Source: Leclercia adecarboxylata
GTDB taxonomy: Bacteria > Pseudomonadota > Gammaproteobacteria > Enterobacterales > Enterobacteriaceae
Reading direction: 5' to 3'
NCBI RefSeq assembly: GCF_023639785.1
Contig: NZ_CP098325.1
Location: forward strand, 3,100,001 to 3,164,000
DNA length: 64,000 nt
In this document: positions 43,787 through 53,928 of the stretch, in pieces
Layout of the letters: the number at the start of each line of letters is the position of its first letter
How positions within the stretch are numbered: position 1 is the stretch's first letter
The notes under the pieces: model-generated
The model's database searches: none
Told to the model about the DNA's origin: nothing
The model's input: only the letters and a program-made list of their open reading frames with translations
Translations under genes and position numbers: made by a program

Positions 43787-44623
43787 ATGGAACTGCTCGA
43801 AGAGCACCACTGTTTTGAAGGCCGACAGCAGCGCTGGCGTCACGACTCCAGGGTGCTGAACTGCGCAATGACGTTCAGCATTTTTCTTCCTCCGGTAATC
43901 GGCAGCGCAAAACCGCCGGTGCTGTACTGGCTCTCCGGCCTGACCTGCAATGACGAAAACTTCACCACCAAAGCGGGTGCCCAGCGCGTGGCGGCTGAAC
44001 TGGGAATTGCGCTGGTCATGCCGGACACCAGCCCGCGCGGTGACGACGTGGCGGACGATGCCGGATACGACCTCGGTAAAGGGGCCGGGTTCTACCTGAA
44101 CGCCACCCGGGCTCCGTGGGTGCAGCATTACCGCATGTACGATTACCTGCGCGACGAGCTGCCGGGGCTGATCCAGGCGGAATTTGCGGTAGCGGATCGC
44201 AGCGCGATCAGCGGCCATTCGATGGGCGGGCACGGTGCGCTGGTGATGGCGCTGAAAAACCCGGGTAAATACGTCAGCGTGTCGGCGTTTGCGCCGATTG
44301 TGAACCCGGCCCAGGTCCCCTGGGGGCAGAAAGCGTTCACACATTATCTGGGCGAAGATGCCGCCACCTGGCAGGAGTGGGACAGCTGTGCGCTGATGCT
44401 GGCCAGCCAGCCGGAACAGGCGATCCCGACCCTTATCGACCAGGGCGATGCCGATCAGTTCCTCGCGACGCAGTTACAACCGGCAGTGCTGGCGGAAGCC
44501 GCGCGCCAGAAGGGCTGGCCGCTGACGTTACGTATCCAGCCGGGGTACGATCACAGCTACTATTTCATTGCGACCTTTATTGAAGATCATCTGCGCTTCC
44601 ATGCGCAGCAGCTGTTGAAGTAA
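43787..44623 (+). CDS. yeiG: S-formylglutathione hydrolase YeiG
   Basis: This 278-aa serine hydrolase of the esterase D family completes glutathione-dependent formaldehyde detoxification, releasing formate. The oxyanion-loop sequence [11 protein letters not shown] and the nucleophile elbow GHSMGG (Ser145) are present, with the acid and His near IDQGDADQF and YDHSYYF. The start follows AAGGAG. It matches E. coli YeiG at the same length. Confidence 0.95.
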   Translation: MELLEEHHCFEGRQQRWRHDSRVLNCAMTFSIFLPPVIGSAKPPVLYWLSGLTCNDENFTTKAGAQRVAAELGIALVMPDTSPRGDDVADDAGYDLGKGAGFYLNATRAPWVQHYRMYDYLRDELPGLIQAEFAVADRSAISGHSMGGHGALVMALKNPGKYVSVSAFAPIVNPAQVPWGQKAFTHYLGEDAATWQEWDSCALMLASQPEQAIPTLIDQGDADQFLATQLQPAVLAEAARQKGWPLTLRIQPGYDHSYYFIATFIEDHLRFHAQQLLK

Positions 44624-44670
44624 GTGCGGCCTGATGCCCTCACCCCAACCCTCTCCCACAGGGAGAGGGA
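44624..44670. repeat. partial copy of the composite intergenic repeat, reversed
   Basis: Directly after the yeiG stop, GTGCGGCCTGATGCCCTCACCC and CTCTCCC-ACA-GGGAGAGGG repeat, in inverse orientation, the second half of the elements at 5347-5450 and 62389-62493. The terminator half is missing. Confidence 0.8.
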
Positions 44671-44697
44671 GTCAATCGCCGCCCGGCGCTTTAACCA

Positions 44698-46668
44698 TCA
44701 GAAGCGGTAATCCACCGCCATAAAGTAACGGCGCCCTTCTTCGGTGTAGCTGTAGTCGTCGCGGCTGAGATCTTTATCCAGCAGGTTCATCACCCCGGCA
44801 CGCAGCTTGACGTTTTTGGTCGCCTGCCATGCGCCGCCGGTGTTCCACACCACGTAGCCGCCCGGCGTTGCTGCGCCATCGGTCAGGGCGCGTTTCTCGC
44901 CGGTATAGTTCCCCTGCACGTAGAAGGACCAGTCCTGCGTCGCCTGCCAGTCAAGGGTGCCGTTCGCGGTATGGAACGGCAGCTCGGAGAGCGGTTTGTT
45001 CTCGCCGTTGCTGATATCACGCCCGTCGTTATAGGTGTAATTCAGCGTCATTCGCCAGTCTTCGGCAATCGGGAACTTCACCTCCGTCTCTACCCCGCGG
45101 ATACGCGCCTTATTGACGTTGTAGTAGCGGAAAATCGGCTCGCCGTCGACATTCAGCCCGACATAGTTCGGGTAACCCTGCGCCTGGTTGACGTTGGCAG
45201 TACGGCTGATGCTGATCCGGTCATCGACGTCATTCTGGAAGGTGGTGATGCTGGCCTGAACGCCTTCTGACCACCCCTCTTCGCCGCTGTAGTAGAGACC
45301 CAGCTCGAAGCTTTCGCTGGTTTCCGGTTTCAGATCCGGGCTACCGACGATTTCACAGGCGCCACGGCAGGAGCCGGTGGTCCAGTCCGGGCTCAGCTGC
45401 AACAGGGACGGCGCTTTGAATGCCGTTGCCCAGCCGCCCTTCACCGTGACGGTATCGGTGGCGTTATAGACCAGGTAGGCACGCGGGCTCCAGTGGTCGC
45501 CGTAGGTTTCGTGGTCATCCATACGCACGCCGGTGGTCAACGCCAGCGGTTCGAAAATCCGCCATTCGTCTTCCAGGAACAGCGCATACTGGCTGGCCGA
45601 GGTATTGCTGCTGGAGCCGCCGGACAGGTTTACCGGATCTTTCAGCTTATCGTGACGCCACTCTCCGCCGAAGGTCAGCAGCTGGTTGATTTCCCCCAGC
45701 GGCAGAACATATTTGCCGTCAACGGAGTTGCTTTCGGACGTAATCGGGCTGGCGTTGCCCGGGTTCTTGTTGTCGACCTTCTCGCCGTAGAATTTCAGCT
45801 CGCTGTTACCCACGCCCCAACGGCCGTTATGGCTCAGGGAGTAGTTCTGGCGCTCCAGGCGGTTTTTGTCCAGCGAGTCGGAATCACGATCCTGACGGTC
45901 GAAACCATACCCGGCGGTGAAATCGTGGTTTTCGTTCGGGGTCCAGGCAAATTCGACGTTGGCATCGCGGCTGGTGAAGCCTTCGATACGCGGCGTTTCG
46001 CCGGTGGCGCTGGTAGAGGAGGTCTGCGGATCGTCTTTATCACGCTGGGATACGCTGCCGAAGGCTTTCAGGCCGAGGACGCCATCCACCAGCGGGCCGC
46101 TGGTATAGAACTGGCCGCCGTAGGTATCACCGCGATCGCGATGCTCCTGAAGGGTGGTATCGGCGGTGAGCGTGCCGGTCCATTTCTGGCCGATCTTTTT
46201 GGTGATGATGTTTACCACGCCGCCCAGGGCATCGGAGCCGTAGAGGGAGGACATCGGCCCGCGCACCACTTCGATGCGCTCGATGGCATCTACCGGAACC
46301 CAGTTTAGGTCGAAATCGTTATGGCGAAAAACGGCGTTGCGCGAGTTGACGCGTTTGCCGTCGATCAGGATCAGCGTATAGCTGCTGTCCAGCCCGCGGA
46401 TACTGACGCCCTTCCGGTTGTCCCCTTCGTTAGTTAACTGCACGCCCGGCACGTCCTGTAACACATCTTTCAGGTTCTGCACTGGCTTACGCTGCAGATC
46501 CTGCTGCGTGATGACGCTGATACTGGCGGGGGCATCCTTCAGGTTTTGCTCGTTGGCCGAGGCGGTAACGACCATTGTGTCGCCAGATTCCGCCGCAACA
46601 ACCGGCAGCGCCAGGGAAAGAGCAGACGCGCACAGCCCTCCCCGAACGAAGGGATTCAACCTAAACAT
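44698..46668 (-). CDS. cirA: TonB-dependent catecholate siderophore receptor CirA
   Basis: This 656-aa outer-membrane receptor takes up ferric catecholates (monomeric dihydroxybenzoyl-serine) and serves as the colicin I receptor. A signal peptide ends at VVAA (about 26), the TonB box is TMVVTA (31-36), and the plug and 22-strand barrel follow, ending in the outer-membrane terminal motif AVDYRF. Slightly shorter than E. coli CirA (663 aa). Confidence 0.96.
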   Translation of the reverse strand: MFRLNPFVRGGLCASALSLALPVVAAESGDTMVVTASANEQNLKDAPASISVITQQDLQRKPVQNLKDVLQDVPGVQLTNEGDNRKGVSIRGLDSSYTLILIDGKRVNSRNAVFRHNDFDLNWVPVDAIERIEVVRGPMSSLYGSDALGGVVNIITKKIGQKWTGTLTADTTLQEHRDRGDTYGGQFYTSGPLVDGVLGLKAFGSVSQRDKDDPQTSSTSATGETPRIEGFTSRDANVEFAWTPNENHDFTAGYGFDRQDRDSDSLDKNRLERQNYSLSHNGRWGVGNSELKFYGEKVDNKNPGNASPITSESNSVDGKYVLPLGEINQLLTFGGEWRHDKLKDPVNLSGGSSSNTSASQYALFLEDEWRIFEPLALTTGVRMDDHETYGDHWSPRAYLVYNATDTVTVKGGWATAFKAPSLLQLSPDWTTGSCRGACEIVGSPDLKPETSESFELGLYYSGEEGWSEGVQASITTFQNDVDDRISISRTANVNQAQGYPNYVGLNVDGEPIFRYYNVNKARIRGVETEVKFPIAEDWRMTLNYTYNDGRDISNGENKPLSELPFHTANGTLDWQATQDWSFYVQGNYTGEKRALTDGAATPGGYVVWNTGGAWQATKNVKLRAGVMNLLDKDLSRDDYSYTEEGRRYFMAVDYRF

Positions 46669-46750
46669 TCCATTTCTCCATGAGGTAAAAACAGCAAAAT
46701 CAAACAGGTACTGCTCACATAGCTTTTTTTTATTAAGATGTAATGATAAG

Positions 46751-46769
46751 GCAAACGATAACTATTATC
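46751..46769 (-). promoter_or_regulatory. cirA: Fur-box-like site upstream of cirA
   Basis: On the minus strand GATAATAGTTATCGTTTGC agrees with the 19-bp Fur consensus at 13 positions by hand count. It lies about 85 bp upstream of cirA, where Fur repression is expected. Confidence 0.65.
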
Positions 46770-46816
46770 AATTCAATTGTTAAAAGTTATGTCAAGACGG
46801 CATAATGTGGAGAGAT

Positions 46817-46842
46817 AAAAAACCCGCTCGAATGAGCGGGTT
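46817..46842 (-). terminator. intrinsic terminator after lysP
   Basis: On the minus strand ACCCGCTC and GAGCGGGT form a stem with an ATTC loop, followed by TTTTT, 17 bases after the lysP stop. Confidence 0.88.
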
Positions 46843-46859
46843 AAAGAGAGGCGTTGCGC

Positions 46860-48329
46860 TTATTTTTTAAAGCTATTCGGGAAATCCATATCTTTATAGC
46901 TTACGAACTTCGTCCCTTTCGCCAGCTTGTAACCAAACCAGATAATCAGGAACAGCGGGATACCAATATAGGTGGCCGCCACGCCGCCCCAGTCGATGGT
47001 GTCGGCCAGGAAGGCTTCGTAGTTCTGGCCCAGAGTAATGATCAGACACAGCACAAAGGCGAAGATCGGCCCCAGCGGGAAGAACCCGGAACGGTACGGC
47101 AGGTTGTTAATATCGTAACCCTGCTTCACATAGCCGCGGCGGAAACGGTAATGACTGATGGCAATACCCAGCCAGGCGATGAAGCCCGTCATGCCGGAGG
47201 TGTTGAGCAGCCACAGGTAGACCGTCTGGTTGCCGAACATCGAGGTCAGGAAGCACAGGCAGGCAATCACGGTAGTGGCATACAGCGCGTTACGCGGTAC
47301 GCCGCCGCGGGACAGCTTAGAGAAGATGCGCGGGGCTTTACCGTCACAGGCCAGGGAGTAGAGCATACGGGTAGAGGCATACATCCCGGAGTTACCCGCC
47401 GACAGTACCGCCGTCAGGATCACCGCATTCATCACCGCTGCCGCAGAGAGCAGACCGGCATGCTGGAAGACCAGCGTGAACGGGCTGACGCTGATGTCTT
47501 TCACATCGTTACGCAGCAGGCTCGGATCGGTATACGGAATGATCAGGCTGATAATCAGGATGGCGAACACATAGAACAGCAGGATACGCCAGAACACCTG
47601 CCGTACCGCGCGGGGAATGTTCTTCTCCGGGTTTTCGGATTCACCTGCGGCAATACCGATAAGCTCTGTCCCCTGGAAGGAGAAGCCGACAATCATCGCC
47701 ACGCCGATCATCGCCGAGAAGCCCCCGGCAAATGGCGCATCGCCCACCGTCCAGTTGCTCCAGCCTGCCGGTTCGGCGCCTTTGAAGATGCCGACGATCA
47801 TCGCGATGCCCACGACGATAAAGATGATGACCGTTGCGACTTTGATCAGCGAGAACCAGTATTCCGCTTCACCGAAGCCGCGCACGGAGATGTAGTTCAG
47901 CAGGAAGATCACCGCGAGGAAGACGGCGCTCCAGATCCAGCCCGGCGTATCCGGGAACCACCAGGTCATCACCAGCTGTGCGGCGACGAGGTCCACGGCG
48001 ATGGTGACCGCCCAGTTGTACCAGTAGTTCCAGCCCAGCGCGAAGCCGAAGCCTTCTTCAACATATTTCTGGCCATAGGTAGAAAAAGAGCCGGACACCG
48101 GCATATACGCCGCCAGTTCGCCCAGGCTGGTCATCAGGAAGTAGACCATCAAACCGATCAGAATATAGGAAAAGAGCGCGCCGCCAGGACCCGCTGCAGA
48201 AATGGTCGCACCAGAGGCGACAAAGAGGCCTGTACCGATGGATCCGCCAATGGCGATCATCGTCAGGTGACGCGCCTTGAGTTCGCGACGTAGCGCGGGC
48301 GCTTCTGTGGTTTTAGTTTCGGAAACCAT
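46860..48329 (-). CDS. lysP: lysine-specific permease LysP
   Basis: This 489-aa amino-acid/polyamine/organocation family symporter imports lysine and, in E. coli, restrains CadC. It has twelve predicted helices and the family motif MIAIGGSIGTGLFVASG. The start MVSETKTTEAP was chosen to match E. coli; an upstream in-frame ATG (48398) adds 23 unrelated residues. Confidence 0.97.
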   Translation of the reverse strand: MVSETKTTEAPALRRELKARHLTMIAIGGSIGTGLFVASGATISAAGPGGALFSYILIGLMVYFLMTSLGELAAYMPVSGSFSTYGQKYVEEGFGFALGWNYWYNWAVTIAVDLVAAQLVMTWWFPDTPGWIWSAVFLAVIFLLNYISVRGFGEAEYWFSLIKVATVIIFIVVGIAMIVGIFKGAEPAGWSNWTVGDAPFAGGFSAMIGVAMIVGFSFQGTELIGIAAGESENPEKNIPRAVRQVFWRILLFYVFAILIISLIIPYTDPSLLRNDVKDISVSPFTLVFQHAGLLSAAAVMNAVILTAVLSAGNSGMYASTRMLYSLACDGKAPRIFSKLSRGGVPRNALYATTVIACLCFLTSMFGNQTVYLWLLNTSGMTGFIAWLGIAISHYRFRRGYVKQGYDINNLPYRSGFFPLGPIFAFVLCLIITLGQNYEAFLADTIDWGGVAATYIGIPLFLIIWFGYKLAKGTKFVSYKDMDFPNSFKK

Positions 48330-48507
48330 GTGAAAATGCTGTCCATTCAAAAAATGAGGCGCGATTGTAGCAGACGATCGCCAGCTCTTCCGGCACAAAT
48401 GCCCTGTTATAAGAGAGCTTCATGACCGGTCCAGGATTATAAGTAAAGCAGAGAATGGCATTGGCGCGAGGAATAGATCCCGGCGGGCAAAAGGCCGCCG
48501 GGCGGGC

Positions 48508-49377
48508 TTACATTTCGCAGTAACGCAGGAAACGTTGCAGGGAATTAGAGAGGTGCTTCTGGCGGTGATGGATGCGCCACAGGGTGCGCACCAGCTTGTT
48601 CGGCAGCGGAACGGGGATCTCCACCAGGGTGCCACTCTCCAGCTGTTCGGCAATCACCCGGCGCGACAGGCAGCTGATGCCAAGGCCGTGGCGCACCGCA
48701 TGTTTGATGGCCTCCGAGTTACCCAGCTCCATGCCCATATGAAATTGCGGCAGATGCGAAAGCAGCAGGTAATCGACGATCTCACGCGTGCCCGACCCCT
48801 GCTCGCGTAAAATCCACGGCGCCTGCGCCAGGCGTTCCAGCGTGACCTCCTGCTGTAATAAAGAAGAGGCCGGGGAGGCAAAGACCACCAGCTCATCCTC
48901 CAGCCAGGGCTCCGCAATGATGTCGGCGTTATGGCATGGCCCCTCGATAAGGCCGATATCCACCCGAAAATCGATCACCGCGTTAATCACATCCTGGCTG
49001 TTACCGACGCTCATCTCCAGCGGCAGACCCGGAAAATCCCGGCGGTAGCGGGCAATCACTTCGGGCAGGATATAGTTGCCGACGGTGCTGCTGGCATAGA
49101 CGCGAATGGCGCCGTTATCCTCGCGAAACAGCTGTTCGATTTCGACGGTCTGCTCCAGCAGCGCCAGCGCACGCGGGTAAAGCAGCCGCCCGTGCTCGTT
49201 CACTACCAGCCGCTTCCCTACCCTGTCAAAGAGCTGAACCCCAAGCTGGCCTTCGAGATCGGTCAGCGCAGCGCTGACCGCAGACTGGGAGAGCGCCAGC
49301 ATCTGGGAAGCCTGGGTCGTCGATCCGCTTTTCAGCACTTCGGCGAAGACTTCAAGCTGGCGTAACGTAATATGCAT
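48508..49377 (-). CDS. yeiE: LysR-type regulator YeiE
   Basis: This 289-aa LysR regulator has an N-terminal winged helix ([38 protein letters not shown]) and a C-terminal effector domain. In E. coli and Salmonella YeiE has been linked to iron, sulfite and lysine-related genes including lysP. It is divergent from yeiH, which it probably controls. Start MHITLRQ chosen by similarity; an ATG three codons upstream is possible. Confidence 0.94.
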   Translation of the reverse strand: MHITLRQLEVFAEVLKSGSTTQASQMLALSQSAVSAALTDLEGQLGVQLFDRVGKRLVVNEHGRLLYPRALALLEQTVEIEQLFREDNGAIRVYASSTVGNYILPEVIARYRRDFPGLPLEMSVGNSQDVINAVIDFRVDIGLIEGPCHNADIIAEPWLEDELVVFASPASSLLQQEVTLERLAQAPWILREQGSGTREIVDYLLLSHLPQFHMGMELGNSEAIKHAVRHGLGISCLSRRVIAEQLESGTLVEIPVPLPNKLVRTLWRIHHRQKHLSNSLQRFLRYCEM

Positions 49378-49500
49378 AGTTGCCATCCGGTACGGTAAGC
49401 CGATTGCTTACCACTTATAAAGATTAATTATAAATATATAATCAATTTTATTTTTAAGCCAGAGCGCCGTAACCTTTTAGCCAGAGAAAAGGAGAAGGTT
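49378..49500. promoter_or_regulatory. yeiE/yeiH divergent control region
   Basis: An AT-rich 123-bp gap contains the dyad ATTAATTATAAATATATAAT with T-N11-A spacing, the general form of LysR operators. It is the natural site for YeiE control of yeiH and itself. Confidence 0.6.
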
Positions 49501-50547
49501 ATGACAACACTCACCCTGCAGCATCATCGTACAGTGTGGCACTACATTCCAGGCCTTGCGCTCAGCGCGCTGGTTACCGGCGTGGCCCTTTGGGGCGGCA
49601 GTATTCCGGCGGTGGCGGGAGCAGGTTTCAGCGCCCTGACTCTGGCTATCCTGTTGGGGATGGTGGTCGGGAATACGGTCTATCCGCGGATCTACAAGCC
49701 GTGCGACGGCGGCGTGATCTTCGCCAAACAGCACCTGCTGCGACTGGGGATCATCCTGTATGGTTTTCGCCTCACTTTCGCACAGATTGCCGACGTCGGG
49801 GTCAGCGGGATCGCCATTGACGTATTAACCCTGACCAGCACCTTCTTACTTGCCTGCTTTATCGGCCAGAAGGTATTTGGCCTCGACAAGCAGACCAGCT
49901 GGCTGATTGGCGCAGGCAGCAGCATTTGCGGCGCGGCGGCGGTCCTGGCGACCGAGCCGGTGGTGAAGGCTGAATCCAGCAAGGTGACGGTTGCCGTGGC
50001 GACGGTGGTGATCTTCGGTACCCTGGCGATCTTCCTTTATCCGGCCATGTATCCGCTGGTTGCCCACTGGTTCAGCCCGGAAACCTACGGTATTTACATC
50101 GGTTCGACAATGCACGAAGTCGCCCAGGTCGTGGCGGCCGGTCACGCTATCAGCCCGGACGCAGAGAACGCGGCGGTGATCGCCAAAATGCTGCGGGTAA
50201 TGATGCTGGCTCCGTTCCTGCTGATCCTCGCCGCGCGGGTGAAACAGCTTGCGCCAGCGGGTAACGGGGAAAAGAGCAAAATCACCATTCCGTGGTTTGC
50301 GATCCTCTTTATCGTGGTAGCCATCTTCAATTCGTTCCATCTGCTGCCAAAAGCAGTGGTGGATATGCTGGTGACCCTGGATACGGTGCTGCTGGCGATG
50401 GCGATGGCGGCGTTGGGCTTAACCACCCACGTCAGCGCGCTGAAAAAGGCCGGGGCGAAACCGCTGCTGATGGCGCTGCTGCTCTTCGTCTGGCTGATTG
50501 TCGGCGGGGGCGCCATTAACCTGGCGGTTCATAGCCTGATGGCATAA
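49501..50547 (+). CDS. yeiH: UPF0324 inner-membrane protein YeiH
   Basis: This 348-aa protein with about ten predicted helices belongs to the PSE/UPF0324 family. [21 protein letters not shown] and [17 protein letters not shown] are family signatures. Members have been associated with sulfite or organosulfonate transport; the substrate here is unknown. AAGGAGAAGG precedes the start. Confidence 0.94.
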   Translation: MTTLTLQHHRTVWHYIPGLALSALVTGVALWGGSIPAVAGAGFSALTLAILLGMVVGNTVYPRIYKPCDGGVIFAKQHLLRLGIILYGFRLTFAQIADVGVSGIAIDVLTLTSTFLLACFIGQKVFGLDKQTSWLIGAGSSICGAAAVLATEPVVKAESSKVTVAVATVVIFGTLAIFLYPAMYPLVAHWFSPETYGIYIGSTMHEVAQVVAAGHAISPDAENAAVIAKMLRVMMLAPFLLILAARVKQLAPAGNGEKSKITIPWFAILFIVVAIFNSFHLLPKAVVDMLVTLDTVLLAMAMAALGLTTHVSALKKAGAKPLLMALLLFVWLIVGGGAINLAVHSLMA

Positions 50548-50612
50548 ACCGCTGTAGCCTTATCCTGTTAACCCGCTATCATAAGCGTTTGCGGGTTAAC
50601 AGGAGTCCCTTT

Positions 50613-51470
50613 ATGAAATATGTTGGAGCGCACGTCAGCGCTGCCGGCGGTCTGGCAAATGCCGCCATTCGCGCCGCCGAAATCGAGGCGACCGCTTTCG
50701 CCCTGTTCACCAAAAATCAGCGCCAGTGGCGCGCCGCGCCGTTAACCACTCAGGTGATTGATGAGTTCAAAGCGGCCTGCGAAAAATACCACTTCACCCC
50801 CGGTCAGATCCTGCCTCACGACAGCTACCTGATTAACCTCGGCCATCCGGTTCAGGAGGCGCTGGACAAATCCCGTGACGCCTTCCTGGATGAGATGCGG
50901 CGCTGCGAGCAGCTCGGCCTGACGCTGCTGAACTTCCATCCCGGCAGCCATCTGTCACAAATCGACGAGGATGCGTGCCTGGCCCGTATCGCCGAGTCGA
51001 TCAACATCGCCCTGGCGCAGACTGAAGGCGTCACGGCGGTCATTGAAAACACGGCAGGCCAGGGCAGCAATCTCGGGTTCCGCTTTGAGCATCTGGCGGC
51101 CATCATTGACGGCGTGGAAGATAAAACCCGCGTTGGCGTCTGCATAGATACCTGTCACGCCTTTGCCGCCGGGTATGACCTGCGCAGTATTGAGGAGTGC
51201 GAGAAGACCTTCGCCGCATTCGAGCGCATCGTCGGCTTTAAGTACCTGCGCGGTATGCACCTTAACGACGCGAAAAGCGCCTTCGGCAGCCGCGTTGACC
51301 GTCACCACAGCCTGGGCGAGGGCAACATCGGCCATGATGCCTTCCGCTTTATCATGCAGGACCCGCGATTCGACGGTATCCCGATGGTGCTGGAGACCAT
51401 CAACCCGGATATCTGGGCCGAGGAGATCGCCTGGCTTAAAGCGCAGCAACATGCCGAGGCCACCGCATAA
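50613..51470 (+). CDS. nfo: endonuclease IV
   Basis: This 285-aa AP endonuclease of base-excision repair has an eight-stranded TIM barrel with three zinc ions. Zinc ligands are visible at His69 (LPHDSY), His109 (NFHPGSH), Glu145 (IENTAGQG), Asp179 and His182 (CIDTCHAF), and in VDRHHS and LETIN. In E. coli nfo is part of the SoxRS regulon. The start at 50613 follows AGGAG; the ATG eight codons upstream is not used in E. coli. Confidence 0.97.
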   Translation: MKYVGAHVSAAGGLANAAIRAAEIEATAFALFTKNQRQWRAAPLTTQVIDEFKAACEKYHFTPGQILPHDSYLINLGHPVQEALDKSRDAFLDEMRRCEQLGLTLLNFHPGSHLSQIDEDACLARIAESINIALAQTEGVTAVIENTAGQGSNLGFRFEHLAAIIDGVEDKTRVGVCIDTCHAFAAGYDLRSIEECEKTFAAFERIVGFKYLRGMHLNDAKSAFGSRVDRHHSLGEGNIGHDAFRFIMQDPRFDGIPMVLETINPDIWAEEIAWLKAQQHAEATA

Positions 51471-52549
51471 TGATGAACGAAAGGGAAAAGCAGATCCTGA
51501 AGATCCTGCGGCGGAACCCTCTTATTCAACAGCATGAGATCGCCCAGATCCTGGATATCAGCCGCTCGCGCGTCGCCGCGCACATTATGGATTTAATGCG
51601 TAAAGGGGCGATCAAGGGGAAAGGCTATATCCTCACCGAACAGGATTACTGCGTGGCGCTGGGTGCCATCAATATGGATATTCGCGGGGTGGCGGATATC
51701 CGCTTCCCGGAACCCTCCTCCCATCCCGGGGCCATTCAGTGCGCGGCGGGTGGCGTGGCGCGTAACATCGCCCATAATCTGGCGCTGCTCGGGCGCGAGG
51801 TGCACCTGATTTCTGCCGTTGGCAGCGATTTTTATGGCGAAACCCTGCTGGAACAGACCCGGCAGGCAGGCGTTAACGTCCAGAGCACCCTCCGCCTGCA
51901 CGGACAAAGTACGTCGACCTATCTGTCGATTGCTAATCCGCAGGATGATACCGTTCTGGCGATCAACGATACCCATATCCTGCAAGGGCTGACACCACAG
52001 CTGCTGAACCAGTCGCGCGAGCTGCTGGCCCATGCCGGGGTGATCCTGGCGGACTGCAACCTCACAGCGGAGTCGCTGGAGTGGGTCTTTACCCTCGCCG
52101 GGGATGTGCCGGTCTTTGTCGACACGGTTTCGGAATTTAAGGCCGACCGCGTCAAACCCTGGCTCTCGCGCATCCACACCCTGAAGCCCACCCTGAAGGA
52201 GCTGCAGATTCTGGCGGAGTGCGATGATTGTCATGCTGCCCTCGCCGCCCTGCATGAGAAAGGGGTGCAGCGGATAGTGGTCTGTCTGGAAGAGGATTCG
52301 GTGCTGTGCAGCGCCCAGGGCGCAGAGCCGTTCCTGCTGACGCCGCCTGCCCACCCGGTGGTCGACCGCTTTGGTGCCGATGACGCCTTTATGGCCGGGC
52401 TGATTTATGGCTTCCTCGACGGGAGCGATTTTACGGACAGCGCCCGGTTTGCTGTTGCCTGCGCAGCGCTCTCCCGGGCCAGTGAAAGCATCAACAACCC
52501 GACGCTGTCGGTCGATAACACCCTGTTGCTGCTTGACAGCCAGCCGTAA
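51470..52549 (+). CDS. yeiI: HTH-PfkB kinase fusion YeiI
   Basis: This 359-aa protein joins an N-terminal winged helix (residues 1-55; EKQILKILRRN, then the recognition segment ISRSRVAAHIMDLMRKG) to a PfkB/ribokinase-type domain (about 60-355). In the kinase domain the usual GAGD is GADD (last Asp is residue 305) and is preceded by VDRF instead of DTxG. It resembles PsuK over the kinase part (CAAGGVARNIAHNLALLGR). Its start overlaps the nfo stop by one base. E. coli YeiI shows the same features. A regulator that senses a nucleoside is as likely as a kinase. Confidence 0.9.
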   Translation: MMNEREKQILKILRRNPLIQQHEIAQILDISRSRVAAHIMDLMRKGAIKGKGYILTEQDYCVALGAINMDIRGVADIRFPEPSSHPGAIQCAAGGVARNIAHNLALLGREVHLISAVGSDFYGETLLEQTRQAGVNVQSTLRLHGQSTSTYLSIANPQDDTVLAINDTHILQGLTPQLLNQSRELLAHAGVILADCNLTAESLEWVFTLAGDVPVFVDTVSEFKADRVKPWLSRIHTLKPTLKELQILAECDDCHAALAALHEKGVQRIVVCLEEDSVLCSAQGAEPFLLTPPAHPVVDRFGADDAFMAGLIYGFLDGSDFTDSARFAVACAALSRASESINNPTLSVDNTLLLLDSQP

Positions 52550-52551
52550 AC

Positions 52552-52578
52552 CGGCCGGGTAGATCCCCTACCCGGCCT
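52552..52578. repeat. REP-like hairpin between yeiI and nupX
   Basis: GGCCGGGTAG and CTACCCGGCC form a 10-bp stem between convergent yeiI and nupX. It may slow or end transcription from both sides, though there is no T run. Confidence 0.65.
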
Positions 52579-52584
52579 GCGCCG

Positions 52585-53838
52585 TTAGCCTGCTAAACCG
52601 ATAAAGAAGCCCGCGATGGTGGCGCTCATCAGGTTAGAGAGCGTTGCCGCCACCAGCGCCCGGACGCCAAGCTGGGCTATCTCCGGGGCGCGCCGGGGCG
52701 ACACCGCAGAAAACGCCCCCACCACCACCCCGATCGAGCCGAAGTTAGCAAAACCACACAGGGCGAAAGAGATAATGGCAATGGTTTTCACATCCAGTTG
52801 ACCGGCGCTTTGCAGGTACGGTGAGAAGTTGAGATAGGCGACGAACTCGTTAATCGCCAGCTTCTGTCCAATCAGGCTGCCGGCCAGGGTGGCATCCTGC
52901 CACTCCACCCCCATAATCCACGCCAGCGGCGCCAGCGCGTAGCCAAACAGCCCTTCCAGGCTCAGGCTTTCAATGCCAAACCAGCCGCCGATGCCGCCCA
53001 GCATCCCGTTCAGCAGGGCGATGATCGCCACAAACGCCATCACCACTGTCGCCACCCCGGCGGCGATTTTTAAGCCGGTCATCGCCCCGGTGGCCGCGGC
53101 TTCAATAATGCTTTTCGGCGGCGTGTCGCTGAACGACAGGTTTTCAAAGGTGACCTGCGACGCTTCCGTCGCCGGACTCAGCAGACGGGCAAACAGGATC
53201 CCGCCGGGGATCGCCATCAGCGAGGCAGCAAGCAGGTAATCAATCGGCACCCCCATTCCCGCGTAGCCAATCAGCATTGAACCGGCAATCGACGCCATGC
53301 CGCTACAAATAGCGGTAAACAGCTCGTTGCGGTTCAGCTTATCAATGAACGGTTTTACTATCGCCGGGATCTCGTTTTGCCCGAGGAAAATAGTGGTCAC
53401 CGCCACGAAGGATTCAATTTTACTGATGCGCAGCGCCTTCTGGAAAATGCCGCCCAGAATCCGGATCAGCAGCCCCATCACGCCAATGTAGTACAGCAGG
53501 CTTATCAGCGCGGTCACAAAGATAATGGCGGGCAGAACGCGGAACGCAAACACGAACCCGGCCCCGTCAAACAGGGTATCCATCTTCGGTCCGACCAGCG
53601 CGCCAAAGATAAAGGCGCTCCCGGCATCGCTGTAGGACATGACCTTACTCACCCCGATGGCGGCCTGTTCAACCAGCCATTTACCGGGTGGGAAATAGAG
53701 CATGATGCCGCCGATGGCCACCTGCAAGATGAAAGCGGCCCCCACGGTACGCAGGCTGATGCGGCGTTTATTGATTGAAAGGAGGAAGGCTATCGCTAAC
53801 AGTACCGCCATACCCAGCAGACTTCTCATTACGTCCAT
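52585..53838 (-). CDS. nupX: concentrative nucleoside transporter NupX (YeiJ)
   Basis: This 417-aa inner-membrane CNT-family symporter has the Nucleos_tra2 core (GQNEIPAIVKPFIDKLNRNELFTAICSGMASIAGSMLIGYA) and gate domain, matching E. coli NupX. It lies downstream of psuK-psuG on the same strand, so pseudouridine or related nucleosides are plausible substrates. Confidence 0.94.
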   Translation of the reverse strand: MDVMRSLLGMAVLLAIAFLLSINKRRISLRTVGAAFILQVAIGGIMLYFPPGKWLVEQAAIGVSKVMSYSDAGSAFIFGALVGPKMDTLFDGAGFVFAFRVLPAIIFVTALISLLYYIGVMGLLIRILGGIFQKALRISKIESFVAVTTIFLGQNEIPAIVKPFIDKLNRNELFTAICSGMASIAGSMLIGYAGMGVPIDYLLAASLMAIPGGILFARLLSPATEASQVTFENLSFSDTPPKSIIEAAATGAMTGLKIAAGVATVVMAFVAIIALLNGMLGGIGGWFGIESLSLEGLFGYALAPLAWIMGVEWQDATLAGSLIGQKLAINEFVAYLNFSPYLQSAGQLDVKTIAIISFALCGFANFGSIGVVVGAFSAVSPRRAPEIAQLGVRALVAATLSNLMSATIAGFFIGLAG

Positions 53839-53858
53839 AATGATTTCCTTACCTGAAA

Positions 53859-53878
53859 ACCCGGCGACAGGCCGGGTA
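53859..53878. repeat. small REP-like hairpin between psuG and nupX
   Basis: ACCCGGC and GCCGGGT flank GACAG in the 90-bp psuG-nupX gap. It may tune downstream expression of nupX. Confidence 0.5.
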
Positions 53879-53928
53879 TCCGTGATTCCACTGCGAAGAC
53901 AGGCGACGGCAAACTGCCTGTGGAAAGG

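Noticed and set aside
46854..48293. 479-codon open frame opposite lysP
   Set aside because: Shadow of lysP; composition is dominated by Arg, His, Gln and Asp, with no ribosome-binding site or domain signature.
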